Origin: Pezicula radicicola
Taxonomy: Eukaryota; Ascomycota; Leotiomycetes; Helotiales; Dermateaceae
Direction of reading: 5' to 3'
Length of the DNA: 64,000 nt
Assembly (NCBI GenBank): GCA_003008705.1
Contig: PDUO01000039.1
Span: 169,976 to 233,975 of the forward strand
Positions within the stretch are counted from its first letter, which is position 1. Every line of letters begins with the position of its first letter. The position numbers and the translations under genes were made by a program. The notes beneath the pieces are model-generated. The model was not told the DNA's origin. It worked only from the letters and a program-made list of their open reading frames with translations, and ran no database searches. Shown here piece by piece: positions 11,442 to 22,099 of the stretch.

Positions 11442-12385
11442 ATGGTAGTAGAAGCATATCTCTATCTGTATATTCTCCTCGTCGTTCTATTAAAACTGAC
11501 TCCGTGCACGACAGGCATCTCCTCTCAGCGAGAAAGAACTCGAAGTTCTGGCGTTATACGATCGGTCACAGATGCTGGAGCAAGAGATCGCTGAGGCTAA
11601 AGCCCTTCAATCAATCCCGAGACGTAGGTAGTCTTCGTCTAGAAGTCCTTTGCATCATTTCTTACAACCTGTAGCAACCGCGCAAGAGGCTACTCCAGAA
11701 GCGATCGAACAAGCACGAGAAAAGCTACTTATCGCAAAAGCACGATTTGAATTGCGACAAAAGATTGTTAACAATGTATTGTGTACCATTCCAATTCTCG
11801 ATGCTGTACATGAATCAAACCCGTCCCCTATCAACGCGTAGGTAGATGATGCTATGCTGTACCTTGATATATGCTTACAGTCGCATTAGAGATTTACTAC
11901 CGCTGATTGAGTCAAGAGACCAGCTCTCTCTGGAATTGAGCGCCCTGACAACGAATGTCAAGATCGCCACTGAACAGCGCATCGAAGCCGAATCTACTAA
12001 TCTCAAGCTCGCCAAGAGCAATAGAGAACTAGCGGACGAGATGATGAGACTTGGAGAAGAATTCGAAAACAATGCCGGTTGGATAAGTGATGTCAAGGAT
12101 CTGATCACTGAGGCTTTGCTGTACGAAAAAGAGAGAGAGGAAGATGAAGAAGAGCGGGCAATGCTCCCGAATACATGCGAGGAACTTGTCATGGATTTAA
12201 AAATGAGCCGGAAGAAATGGAGATTGATTCAAGGGGTCGCGAGTGCTTGCGTAGTAGGCAGCGGTGTTGATTGGGCTCGGAACGAAAAACTATTGAAATT
12301 GGTTCTCGATGAAGAGGACGATTTCGAAGGACGAAATTCTGTTGGAGGCAAAGGTCCTGCTGGAGGTGGGGGCTCTGTTGGATGA
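11442..12385 (+). CDS. CENP-H-like inner-kinetochore protein
   Basis: Four exons give 259 residues: 11442-11444 (ATG alone), 11515-11623, 11675-11837 and 11881-12385. Introns of 70, 51 and 43 nt all have GT/AG ends, and the first has a CTGAC branch site. All phases agree. The protein starts M-ASPLSEKELEVLALYDR and is largely coiled coil, with heptad-like runs from about residue 12 to 150. It ends with the block EELVMDLKMSRKKWRLIQGV followed by ASACVVGSGVDWARN, characteristic of the CENP-H C-terminal domain, and a Gly-rich tail. CENP-H belongs to the constitutive centromere-associated network that links CENP-A chromatin to the outer kinetochore. It is the only clear housekeeping gene in the first 15 kb and has no disablement. 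Confidence 0.8.
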
Positions 12386-12852
12386 GACCCTGTTATAGAA
12401 GACATGCTTTGTTAGTCTGAGGGCAGCAAAAATGGATGTTATGCAAGTAATAGGGCAAGGGAGCAGCTGTGTAGTGCTGAAAGATAGATGTGAGGATTAC
12501 CTCAAAATTAAATAATTCAAGGGAACTTTAATACAAAGCAAATATCCCATTACCTAAAATTTAATTCCATGATGTCATGGGTAACTAAGATATTAGTTAG
12601 GGATTAAGAAGATCTAGTAGGGAGGTCTCTGTTCAGAATCAAAATAGAACGGTTTCTTTTGTATAGTACAATCAATTACAAGGTATGAGATGTTTTGAGA
12701 CTGACTTATATAGACAAAATAGGCGCTCAAAATAAAGGTAAAGGCAATGATATTAGATTAACTAAAGAGCTATTAAAATTGGGGGAATGACCTCCATATG
12801 TGGGAATCAAACGACGATCTGGCAAATTGTGCCAAGTAGTCGGGAGCTTTTA
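12386..12852. other. 3' flank of the CENP-H-like gene, AT-rich, no gene
   Basis: AT-rich sequence with only short frames. No repeat or RNA gene was recognised before the inverted-repeat element that starts at 12853. Confidence 0.55.
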
Positions 12853-13085
12853 CTGCCAAATCCGACGGTCTGGCAGAAATGTACGAAAGAGGGTGTGCAA
12901 ACATGAGCGTCCACTGCTTGTCTACCGTACCTTTAATTACGCATTTTCAGGGTTGTATGATTACGATTGCGCACCCTGAAGACGCTAAAGGCCCTTAAGC
13001 AAGTGCAGGGGGTGGACGCTCATGTTTGCACACCCCCTTTCGTACGAAACGTACCAGAGGGTCGGCAACTTTCCCTACCAGACAG
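12853..13085. mobile_element. MITE-like inverted-repeat element flanked by TA
   Basis: The two ends are long imperfect inverted repeats. The best part is 34 bases at 12882-12915, mirrored at 13012-13044 with one or two mismatches (core GTGTGCAAACATGAGCGTCC). Weaker similarity runs outward to CTGCC at 12853 and GACAG at 13085. Both outer ends are bordered by TA (12851-12852 and 13086-13087), as for TA-targeting mariner-type elements. The roughly 100-base centre has no ORF but contains a smaller CAGGGT/ACCCTG stem. It is non-autonomous; no transposase was seen nearby. Confidence 0.6.
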
Positions 13086-13375
13086 TAATTAAAATCACGA
13101 CTCCCAAGGCAATTGAATCGCGACTCCGAAGGCAATTGAATTAATTGCAACGCCCAAGGTAACTAAATCAATCGCTTTGCCGTTCGGAACATAGCGCAAG
13201 TTACGTCCTAGTGGTCCCAGAGCATGTCTTTACGCCCTTCGTAATTCATTTCCTCTTGTATTATGTAATTAAAGTAATCGATGATTGTAATATATAATTC
13301 TCTGCATTTTGTGGTCCAGGACCGACAAAGTAGTCTTGGGTTACCCAAGTTGGAGAGTTAGAGCGCGATAATTCT

Positions 13376-13506
13376 GGGACATGTCCCGGCTTTACTATAC
13401 TCCGTCCCTTCTACATGATATGATAGGTCGGGCAAGTCCTATTAGGACACGGAGTATAGTAGAGCCGGGACATGTCCCTCTTATGTGATACGCCCGGACA
13501 TGTCCC
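13376..13506. repeat. Palindrome-bearing inverted repeat with GGGACATGTCCC copies
   Basis: The 12-base palindrome GGGACATGTCCC occurs at 13376-13387 and 13467-13478, and with one altered end base at 13495-13506. The first two copies are the outer parts of a larger inverted repeat (30 bases at 13376-13405 mirrored at 13449-13478, with the core ACTATACTCCGT). Inner GGGCAAGT/ACTTGCCC words extend the symmetry. The segment could form a cruciform or be a degenerate MITE. No ORF lies inside. Confidence 0.7.
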
Positions 13507-15064
13507 AGGATAACTTGCCCATTTCAGAGTCCATTTCAGAGTCCAGCCTCCCAAATCACATCCTCTACACTGTTACTATTTTTCATATCCATCCAGGTCC
13601 CGACTTGCCACTCCCGACTTGATTTCCGACTCGACTCATTACTAAAAACTAAAACCTTAAGAGAGAAAAATAAAAAAAATAAAACTTTTCCTGTTTATTT
13701 TTTATTTTTGTAATGGGTACTGAAATAGGCAGTGAAATAGGCACTAAAATCTAATTAAATGGTCTTTGAAATGCGACAGTAAAATTTGGGGCATGGTTGA
13801 CAGTAAGGTCAAGTATGGTGGCGCGAAGGGGGCTTTTTGGAGTAAGAAGAGGAGATGAAGGAGGAAGAAAGAAATGTACTGTACTGCTTCCCCTCGAGCA
13901 CATCTACATCTCTTTGATAAATATGTAAGAATCGGTTCGAAAGATAACAGCTGTGTAGCAAGCCCTGGAGACTACGGGTGACGAGTGACGGGTAGCGAGA
14001 ATTGTAGGCAGATATACCAAAAACAAAAAAAAGGACAAGCCACACACACACACAAACACGCAGAGAGCAGCAGGCCATGCACCCACCGACACAGCGCAAT
14101 GGAATGGAATGCACAGCGCAAGCAGAAGGGACGTCGTAACTCCAAGTCAGAACTCCAGACTTAGCTCTAGCTAATCTAGACCAAGAGGAGACACTTCGCA
14201 AGCGGAAGCGATAGTTAATTTAGAGAGCAATCGAACATTAACGCAAAGCCATTAGGAGCATAGAGCAAGCGGCAGCTACAACGAGAGTGACAAACATCGC
14301 GTAAGCAAAAGGCAAGCGACAACGCCTACAGAGGACAACAGCTGACATAGCGAAATAGAATGCACAAAGCTCCTCGACAACTCAGAACGGCGGGCACTGC
14401 GAATAGCAATACAGCGCAGGCGGCATGCAGTACAAAACCGGCAAACAAAACAACAGGCCCTGAGCACAATTCTAGAGAAAGGCAGGCCACAATTGTAGAA
14501 TAAGAGTAGCGCTAGAGGGGGGTAAACCCCCCTACTGCAGTCTATAGCTTAATCAGTTGTACAGTACCCCCGGCCGGAGTATTCCTTGTCAGAGGTGTGG
14601 GTCTTACCCGAATCTGTCGCTGTTTTTTCGACCTTACTATCTACGCCTGTATAGACTACTTGTAAGCCCTATAATTACAGGTAGGTATATACCTATAGCT
14701 ACAGGCTATATAGTACTATAAATTTTTAAATAATACTCTATAATACCTAATTTTTCTACTTATATACCTCTACAGCATTTCCTTACGTCTTAAACGTACT
14801 GTGTATATTGCTAAAGAAAGGAATTTATGGTGTATTCAATTATGCAGGTCTCCAAAAAAAAAACAGACGTATACATGCAGAATTCTTCCATCAGTATTTG
14901 AAGATCGGTGCGTTTGCCCAAAGTACACTCGATGTACTTCGTAAAAGCTCGGGTCATTACTTATCGTACACCTAAGCGAGGAACCTGAAAACACTAGAGT
15001 ATCCACCTTACTTATCTACCTAAAACTACTCTACCACACTAAATATACACTTATTAAGTGATTA
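13507..15064. other. Intergenic region with low-complexity tracts, no gene
   Basis: Contains an A/T-rich stretch (13640-13710), a degenerate copy of the ATAGGCACT phrase (13720-13790), a short CA tract (14040-14060) and AT-rich DNA at 14680-14780. ORFs here are short and mostly low-complexity. No RNA gene was recognised. Confidence 0.5.
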
Positions 15065-15128
15065 TTTGTCAGTCGGAGATACTTGTTAGTCGGAGATACT
15101 TGTCAGCCGAAGCCATTTGTCAGTGGAG
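15065..15128. repeat. 17-bp tandem repeat upstream of the GST gene
   Basis: The unit TTGTCAGTCGGAGATAC (15065-15081) is repeated at 15082-15098 with one change, at 15099-15115 with several, and partly at 15116-15128. It lies about 250 bases before the GST start codon, so it may sit in the promoter, though no known factor site is evident. Confidence 0.8.
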
Positions 15129-15374
15129 AGTAAGAAAACGTCTCCTTCGGCGGTAATCATAAGCCCGACCTCGGTTGATCGTAGAGTGATATAGAAGTGT
15201 GGGGTTCAATCAAGCAATGACGCTGGTCGTTGCTCCTACTTAAGAGGACAGTGTGTCTGTCCCAGAGATACAATCATCATCTCTTGCATTAGACTCAATC
15301 ACAGAAGTGTTGAGTCTCCCATCTCCATTCACTGTCCCTGCATGCCAAGCCCATGCCCACACCAGTCCAGCAAC

Positions 15375-16031
15375 ATGTCTCTCAAGCCGATCACTCTCTG
15401 GGGCCACGACAGCGGCCCCAACGCCTGGAAGGTGGCCATGATCCTCGAGGAGCTCAACGTCCCTTATACGTTCAAGATGATCGAGTTCCCGGACATGAAG
15501 AAGGAACCGTACGAGTCGATCAACCCCAACGGCCGTGTGCCTGCAATTGAGGACCCGAATACGGGCATCACGCTGTGGGAGTCGGGCGCCATCATCGAAT
15601 ACCTGATCGAAACCTACGACAAGCAACACAACATCAGCTTCGCCCCAGGCTCGAAAGAGTACTACGAAGCGAAGCAGTGGCTGTACTACCAGGTATCCGG
15701 CCAGGGCCCGTACTTCGGGCAGGCCGTGTGGTTCACCCTCTACCACCCCGAGAAGCTCCCCAGCATTGTCGACCGCTACGTCAATGAGATCCGTCGCGTC
15801 TCCGGCGTCCTCAACCGCACCCTGCAGGACAAGGAATTCCTCGTCGGCGGCAAGTTCAGCTATACCGATGCGGCGTTCGTGACGTGGTATGCCATTGCGT
15901 TCCTTTTCGCGGACAGGTTCAACCTCGAGACGGAATTCCCCCTCCTCAACGCCTGGTTGGAGCGCATGAAGGCCCGTCCGGCCATTGCAAAGATCCTGCA
16001 GGACCGGGATGCGGCTATGAAGGCCAAGTAA
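15375..16031 (+). CDS. Glutathione S-transferase, Ure2-like fungal class
   Basis: A single-exon protein of 218 residues from the ATG at 15375 (MSLKPITLWGHDSGPN). An in-frame ATG at 15342 would add 11 residues that lie outside the usual family start. The N-terminal thioredoxin-fold half (residues 4-85) carries INPNGRVPAIED, the cis-Pro loop that binds glutathione, and TLWESGAIIEYLIETYD with the Glu-Ser pair that contacts the gamma-glutamyl group. The helical C-terminal half holds EFLVGGKFSYTDAAFVTW, with the N-capping box and hydrophobic staple region. This pattern fits cytosolic Ure2p-like transferases used in detoxification and stress response. No disablement. GC content and C/G-ending codons are clearly higher than in flanking DNA. 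Confidence 0.92.
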   Translation: MSLKPITLWGHDSGPNAWKVAMILEELNVPYTFKMIEFPDMKKEPYESINPNGRVPAIEDPNTGITLWESGAIIEYLIETYDKQHNISFAPGSKEYYEAKQWLYYQVSGQGPYFGQAVWFTLYHPEKLPSIVDRYVNEIRRVSGVLNRTLQDKEFLVGGKFSYTDAAFVTWYAIAFLFADRFNLETEFPLLNAWLERMKARPAIAKILQDRDAAMKAK

Positions 16032-16776
16032 AAGCGTGTTGGGAGTCAAGGGAATTTGTCTGGCGAGATCCATTCTGCTGCTGGGTCTGAGATGGAGTAT
16101 CAATAAAGTGTCAACGAAATAAATCAATCTCCATCGTGCCGAGATGATTATATACAGGATGCTGTAGAGCTTATAAATTTAATATCTATTTTTTTTATTA
16201 GATCCTTACTCTATTTAGCTGCCTTACTAGAGCTATGCAGAGAACTCTATATACAATTCAAGGCTCGTGAATATCCTAATCCTGTTTCATCCATCTTAAT
16301 TAAGTGAAATGACAAATGAAATTCAAACAATCTAGGAAAACAATCTTGATATCGCCTGACTAGAGATCCACGGCCCATTCTCGTGTGTTATCGTTGCATA
16401 CCCTGGCTAACTAACTTTCCTACCTTGTAGTACTGAGCCCCTCACCCTGGGTGTCTTGTTGCTTCTTGCTCTTGGCGCCCCTTCTCTGTGATGGCAGCCG
16501 TGATCTGAGCGGAAAGGTTGTTCCGAAGTAGAGCTGCACTGGCCTCTGAACAGGCAAAAAGATCGGAGCAGCATTTCTCCATCTCCGTCATCATGTGACT
16601 AACCCCTCGGGTCTGCCCTGTCGCATCACCACCTCCATCTTAACACCAACACAACCAACACCACCATCAACATCATTATCACCATCAACAATCACTACTA
16701 TGCGGCATGTGAATGCAATGCATCGCGATTGTAGCGCTACACAATACCTCTCTCATCAATCCATTTTCTACTCGTA
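16032..16776. other. Intergenic, no gene
   Basis: An AT-rich 3' flank of the GST gene (16150-16350) passes into a CT/CA-rich leader (16600-16770, with repeated CACCA/ATCAACA words) before the next start codon. No other feature was seen. Confidence 0.6.
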
Positions 16777-18055
16777 ATGTCGCCGGCGGAAGAATCATCA
16801 TTACCACCATCACCCCTCCCCCGGTCAGACACCATCGCCAACCCCCCAAACCCCCCGCCGAGCCCTCCCTCGACCGAAGACGACGACCTTAAACCATCCA
16901 AGACCATCCTGCGCGTGTTCACCGAGATTAGAGCTCGTAGAAACGGACGTGGTACGGCCTTGCCCTGGCTGACCTTCCGGCTCGACGGGGACGAGTTCAG
17001 GCTTCTCCAGAGGCTGCTACAACAGGACGAAGCCCTCTACAACTACGTTGATCGCGAGTTGCGCTACGATCACTTTCCATCCAGCAACAAATTGGTTCTG
17101 CGCATGCCGACCGAGGTTCACGAGTACTTTGCGCAAATTGTCGCGGATGAGCTGTATCGTCAACTTCAGTCGGTTCCGCACTCAGCCCTGCCCTTTGGAA
17201 AGTCAATCTTAAAGGCGGGATCTTCTCGAATCAAGCCCACGGATCCAGAATCCGGACCCCACGATCCGGATGCGTCGTTCAAGCATGTTAAGGCTCAATT
17301 TCCGGGCGTGGTGCTTGAAATTTCATACACACAGAAGCGCAAGGACTTGTACAGGCTTGCGGATGACTACATCCCTGGAACCGACGGCAATATACGGCGA
17401 GTGGTGGGGCTAGATATTGAGTACAGGAAGTCGAAGATGGCGACTCTGTCTGTCTGGCAGCCGAGGTTTGGAACGGATGACGAAGGTCGGGCATACATTG
17501 AAGCATATGCTAGTGTGGAGGAACAAGTAAGCCTTGACCCGTCTTGTACACAGACATCGTACTGATTCTGATTGTTGTCAGATGTTCCGCGATGCTCATG
17601 GACGACCGGTTGATGACCCAAGTTCAGGTTTAACTCTTCAGCTTCGAGATTTCGCCCCGACTCCTCTACTCCCAACTCAGCTTCTGTCCATGGAACCATC
17701 GCCGCTAGACACCCCCATCCACATCACGTCAGCTAAACTTTGCGAATATTTGACATCTGCCGAGTCCCAGGCATCCATGATCAAGCAAGAGAAAGGCATT
17801 ATCGACGTAAAGCCGGCCGAATTAATTCGAAAGCGCCGGTGTCCCTCGCCCGAGGAAACGCTCAAAGAAGACCGGGAGAATGCATTTCAGGACGACGAGG
17901 AACGAGCTACGAAAAGGGTGACACTCGAAGACTCGTCATTTGAAGGCAGCAGCTTCTCTGATCCTGAGTCTACATCTATAGGAACGGGAAGTAAGGAACG
18001 AACATTTGCAATGAAGCTTCGCCCAAAATCAAAAGGCAATAGTGATGGAGGCTGA
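16777..18055 (+). CDS. Hypothetical protein with a PD-(D/E)XK-like nuclease-fold domain
   Basis: Two exons, 16777-17526 and 17582-18055, joined by a 55-nt intron (GTAAGC...TCAG), encode 407 residues. The first 40 residues are Pro/Ser-rich. Residues of roughly 45-250 form a domain with DPDASFKH, then FPGVVLEISYTQKRKDLYRL, then VVGLDIEYRKSKMATLSVW. The arrangement Asp...Glu-x-(Ser)...Lys on successive strands is what restriction-endonuclease-fold (PD-(D/E)XK, Uma2-like) proteins show, and fungi have many uncharacterised proteins of this form. The second exon is charged and probably disordered, ending in a Ser/Lys-rich tail with possible nuclear-localisation clusters (RKRRCPSPEE). The fold assignment is inference; nuclease activity is not established. 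Confidence 0.7.
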
Positions 18056-19229
18056 AATGTCGAGCGAATGGTATTATTTCGCAAACCGTAATTCCCTTCA
18101 GCCAAGAGCTACAATACGAACATCCTTCGTGGAAAAAGACTTTCAAATATAACACGGAATGTGGTGAGGGAGGCTAGGAGGGGTATGAGGAGCCTCATGT
18201 ACAAATGATCTTTAGTATCAACTATGTGTTAGAGCAGGCCGAGTTGAGATCAAAAGAAGCGGAGATTCATGTATATATTTAGAAGATATTATCTATAGTA
18301 GAGATAGTACCTATAGTAAATAAAGATTTACTTTATATTAATTTTAAAAACTATAGTAAGACTATTATAGAGAATTTAAGTAAGTATATAAGGGGTAGAC
18401 CTCACGGCGATGGAAGACATGGAGGAAAGTCAGAACGGCTACAGATGGAAGACAGACCTGCCTAGAAATTTCGAAGGAAAGAGACAGCAGCGACCGAGGG
18501 CTGTCGAGTCAGATACTGATTCTTCGGAGGACTCAAGTGACTCAGAATCAGAATCAGATTCAGATGGTAGCGGCAGTAGTAGCGGCAGCGGTAGCAGTTC
18601 CAATGGATCAACTCCAGGCACGAGATTGAAGGAGCCTCCACAGCTTCGCCCTATAATTCAATTGGCAATACAGCAAATAGTGATGCATAAAGTCTATAGA
18701 TAATGAAACCGCATTTTAGGTAGTAGTCTAAGATGTTTTTTTCGTAAGTTGGAAGAACCGTTGCGCAAGATTAGGTGGAACTAGGGATTGTATTAGTTTA
18801 TTAGGAAGGAAGTTATCTATACTTGTCAGCCATTGAAGCCCATTTTAGTCACGTGTTAGTATATCTTCATTGTGGGCCATAATTGCTTCTTCTTTTTCGG
18901 GCCTTTTGACCACCAATTTTGTTACCAATTTTGTTTTCAATTGAAGTGCTCTATGCGCAATGCCGCTGCATCCGAATGCCTCATTTTGTATGGGATTTGG
19001 GCACCAATTGATACCCAACTTGTATATATAAAAGTCTACTGCCTCCCACTCAATTTTTTTTAGAATCAGACAATTCAGACTCTCATTTCGATTTCCCACA
19101 TATTGTGCTCGAGGGTTCATAATACTCTTAAAGGAAGTCTAGATATGCTCGCTCGCCTAGCTAGTTGCCTTACTGGCAACAAGAAACCTACTGTTGACCA
19201 CTATAGCTACTGTTGTAAGTGCTGGCCCG
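18056..19229. other. Intergenic with one low-complexity ORF
   Basis: AT-rich DNA at 18280-18390 is followed by an ORF at 18410-18703 (97 codons) dominated by a Ser/Asp/Glu/Gly run encoded by AGT/GAT-rich repeats. It has no recognisable domain and I do not call it a gene, although it could be the remnant of a disordered protein. The remainder to 19229 shows nothing else. Confidence 0.45.
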
Positions 19230-20110
19230 CACCTTCGTGGCTTCAAATACAATGATTGCAGAATGTCCTATTCCTAGCACGGCAGAGCGAAACAAAGCTG
19301 AGCACTTCATTGGAGCGCGGGAAGTCCTCTGGGGGCTTCGGTTGACTAAGGAACTCGTACAGCGATTCCCACTCCTCCGTGACATTATATTCGAGCAGTC
19401 TCTCCCTTGGAACCACACTGCGGATCTTGCTGTACTGCTTGAGATATATTAATTTCCCCGGATTGGGAAAGTCCCCCCTCGAAGGTCTCGAAAAACCTCT
19501 TCAGCATTAGGTAGTACGTGCTGGCAGCCCAGTCCACGTAGGACGCCACTTTGAGTTCGACGTCATTGACGCGCCAGAACACCGTCTTGAGTACTAAGGC
19601 GTGCCAGGAGTCGATGTCGCGCCAGGGAAGAATTACCTTGGCGTCGGGGTAGCAGGCTAGGAGCTCTTCACTGAATACGATTGCGGGCCAGTCGGATACT
19701 GCCTTTTTTATAATTCCATTACAAGTCAGAAGGAAAAGTGCAAATGTGTAATTATATTGGTGTTTAAAAGACTAACTTACTTGACAGTGACCGAGAAGTT
19801 GATCCCATTCCTGCCTTCCGAAAGTACCGATTCCATCGTACTTCGCAGCAAGTGCCTGCTGCCACAGGAGGTAGTCAAGGGGAATGAGTTTACTGCCATG
19901 GTGGGATTTTGGTATTGAGCCTTGCTAGAAGACATGTCTTCGAACCAAACCGCCGAAGTGACTTACAGCGGTGGGTGACCTCGAATACCCTGATTTCGGC
20001 CATCCTCTATCGGTCCCGTCGTTCTTGATCGCACGACGCTCAAATGTCTTGGTCTTGGAAAATGTCGCTATAATCCTTCTCGGCAACATTGATAACTCTC
20101 GTCCTAGTGT
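19230..20110 (-). pseudogene. Relic of a fungal sulfotransferase-like (Sulfotransfer_4 type) P-loop protein
   Basis: Reading the reverse strand from 20110 downward, the segments follow the family order. A damaged N-terminal piece (KNDGTDRG...SGYSR) stands where the P-loop is expected. LIPLDYLLWQQALAAKYDGI and TFGRQEWDQLLGHCQ (about 19800-19900) are followed by an intron to AVSDWPAIVFSEELLACYPD and AKVILPWRDIDSWH (about 19600-19705). Next is a segment ending FFETFEGG, and in a shifted frame SVVPRERLLEYNVTEEWESL then YEFLSQPKPPEDFPRSN (about 19300-19420). The DxP...F.EEL...YPDAK.IL..RD.DSW block is diagnostic. The lost P-loop consensus and at least one frameshift near 19450-19470 mark it as decayed. 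Family function in fungi is poorly defined. Confidence 0.65.
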
Positions 20111-20179
20111 TTATGTTAACATATGCATTATGGTAGATCATCTGATAGGACAGTGGCCTTCGTCCAGAAGATTACGGGC

Positions 20180-20957
20180 ATAGTTCCCAGATGAGTTGTT
20201 GCGCTTAAGGAAGCATGTAAAAATCATGAATATGTACAACTGGGAATCTGTTGTTGACATTGTATATCCTTGATATGGCAATTGACCAGAGCGTGATCAA
20301 GGTTGGGATCTAACGGTCCGGGCCAATTTTCTTAGAAATCAGCTGCAAGGGAAACTCGCCGCAGACGAAGGCGACCAGGTATATGGTATTTCCCACATTA
20401 TAGTCTACAATGGCCTTGATCAGTTATTCTGTGATGCAGACAAGAGATCAGCAAAATGAAGGCGAGAAGAAAAGACGGACTGTTGGTGGTGATGTTGATA
20501 TTTATAAGCATGTTTTCCGAAAGTGCCTGGGATAAGTTCCCCCTGTCCACCTGGAGGGCGAAGAACATGACACACTGGTACAGAGTCAGTCAGTAGACAG
20601 ATATTATCGTATCAACAGGACCGTGTTGTGAGCAGTACTGACAGCTCAAAAACACACACGCCAATCAATACAACGAACGATCCGCTTCTCCTCCTCGGGT
20701 GTCCAGACCAGGTCGGGGTCGAAGACATGTCGACACTCATACTAAGCTTTCTCGTAGACGAGGCTGTACAGCTCGGCAATTTTGGGGTCGGCGAACGGAT
20801 TGTCTCCAGTGTTGGTTCTGCTGCTAGTATTGTCCAATGTCGTGGCAGCGCTAGTCACAGTAACTGGACTTTTCGGTGACTGGGTCCCGTAGCAAGGGAA
20901 AGCTGATGGATTGATGATGGAATTCGAATCGGAAGTTACAGGCTGATCGATTGCCAT
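20180..20957 (-). pseudogene. Relic of an allantoate-permease-type (DAL5-like) MFS transporter, N-terminal part
   Basis: From an ATG at 20957 the reverse-strand frame runs through a Ser/Thr-rich cytoplasmic tail to ELYSLVYEKA, hits a TAG at 20742-20744, and continues YECRHVFDPDLVWTPEEEKR and IVRCIDWR. After an intron it gives CVMFFALQVDRGNLSQALSE, the first helix and loop typical of Dal5-type anion/vitamin permeases. After another intron-like gap comes [20 protein letters not shown] then [15 protein letters not shown]. That second stop, TAG at 20310-20312, stands where family members have Trp. CAG-to-TAG and TGG-to-TAG changes explain both. Only about three helices remain before the sulfotransferase relic begins. 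Confidence 0.75.
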
Positions 20958-21050
20958 GTTGAGAGGGCAAAGACACTGGGATCTTTTTCGCTAAGCGTAT
21001 TCACAGGGAATGAATATGGCCTATAAGCCGACAGTGACAATAGCGACGTA

Positions 21051-21051
21051 T

Positions 21052-21084
<33 letters not shown>
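21051..21084. repeat. TAGA tetranucleotide microsatellite
   Basis: About eight perfect TAGA units. It lies between the MFS relic and gene-free DNA. Confidence 0.9.
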
Positions 21085-22099
21085 GGTTTAATGTAAATTC
21101 CATAGCCTGTGGAACTCACTTACTTACTGCGGTGTCTGGACGAGGCAGAATCGTCAACGCAAGCACGCATTCTATCTCACGCCACTTATGCAATGCATTG
21201 TCTGGTGTGTTGTACTATACTGTACTACACTGACTGTACTGTAGAAGTACAAGTCCTTATTATTATTATTGTTGTACCTCTCCCACTGCTGCACCGCTTT
21301 GTGCAGCAAAGCAATTAATTATTAGTTAGTACTTCTGGCGTGGGCCCCAGATTGAATTTGTTGTCGTTAGTTCAAGGGGCAATTGCAAATATTTTGTACT
21401 TTTACCCTAATTGGACAAAATGAAGCCAGGATCTCCGGAAACTGGCATGGGCCTAAAGACAGCTATTCGAGTGCACGCTCCATCATCTTGCTGTACAGTA
21501 ATGCTTTCGACCCTGCCTCTCTCTCTCTCTCTCTCTTTTTCGGAGAGGCTACTGCAAACAGATTTGAAGCTCCACCGAAAATAATCGAGGGCACTCCCCA
21601 GTGCTAAACATTTTCTTTCCCCGCATCGAAGTCCCGAGATGCCTCGGGAGTTTTATCGGATTTTTATCAGATTTTTCTTTCCGTCACTCTGCCCCTTTCT
21701 CTCATTGTTGTCACGGGATCAGTTGTAATAAGTTCTTCTTCTCTTTGTAGAAATCAAGTCAAATAAAGCTACCGCTTGCTTAACCTAAATCGTGACAAAT
21801 GTATTGATGAAAAATTATTGCTGAGATCTGTTTTCCCCGCCGTACTAGCGCGATTATGCCTTCAGGGCAAATGAGGCCAAGAGGGAAAAAACAGACAACG
21901 GTGCTGAAGCAGCTCAGACATAGGTCTCCGTTGATGAGTGGTTCGAGGATGGTAGTAATTCAAGTGACATCCTTATCCTGCTCGTTGCTGATATACGTAT
22001 TAGGCAATGTTCATGTGTATATTAATGAGCCCAAACCCAACAAGCACTCGATAATCAAGACGATTTAAGAAATTGACGCCGATATCGATAATGATAGTG
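21085..22099. other. No supported gene
   Basis: Contains a CT dinucleotide run at about 21516-21536 and several short frames. The ORF at 21856-22068 is not recognisable, though by position it could derive from sequence upstream of the PARP relic. Confidence 0.45.

Noticed and set aside
15240..16127. Reverse ORF of 295 codons
   Set aside because: Antisense shadow of the GC-rich GST gene; it contains no family motif.
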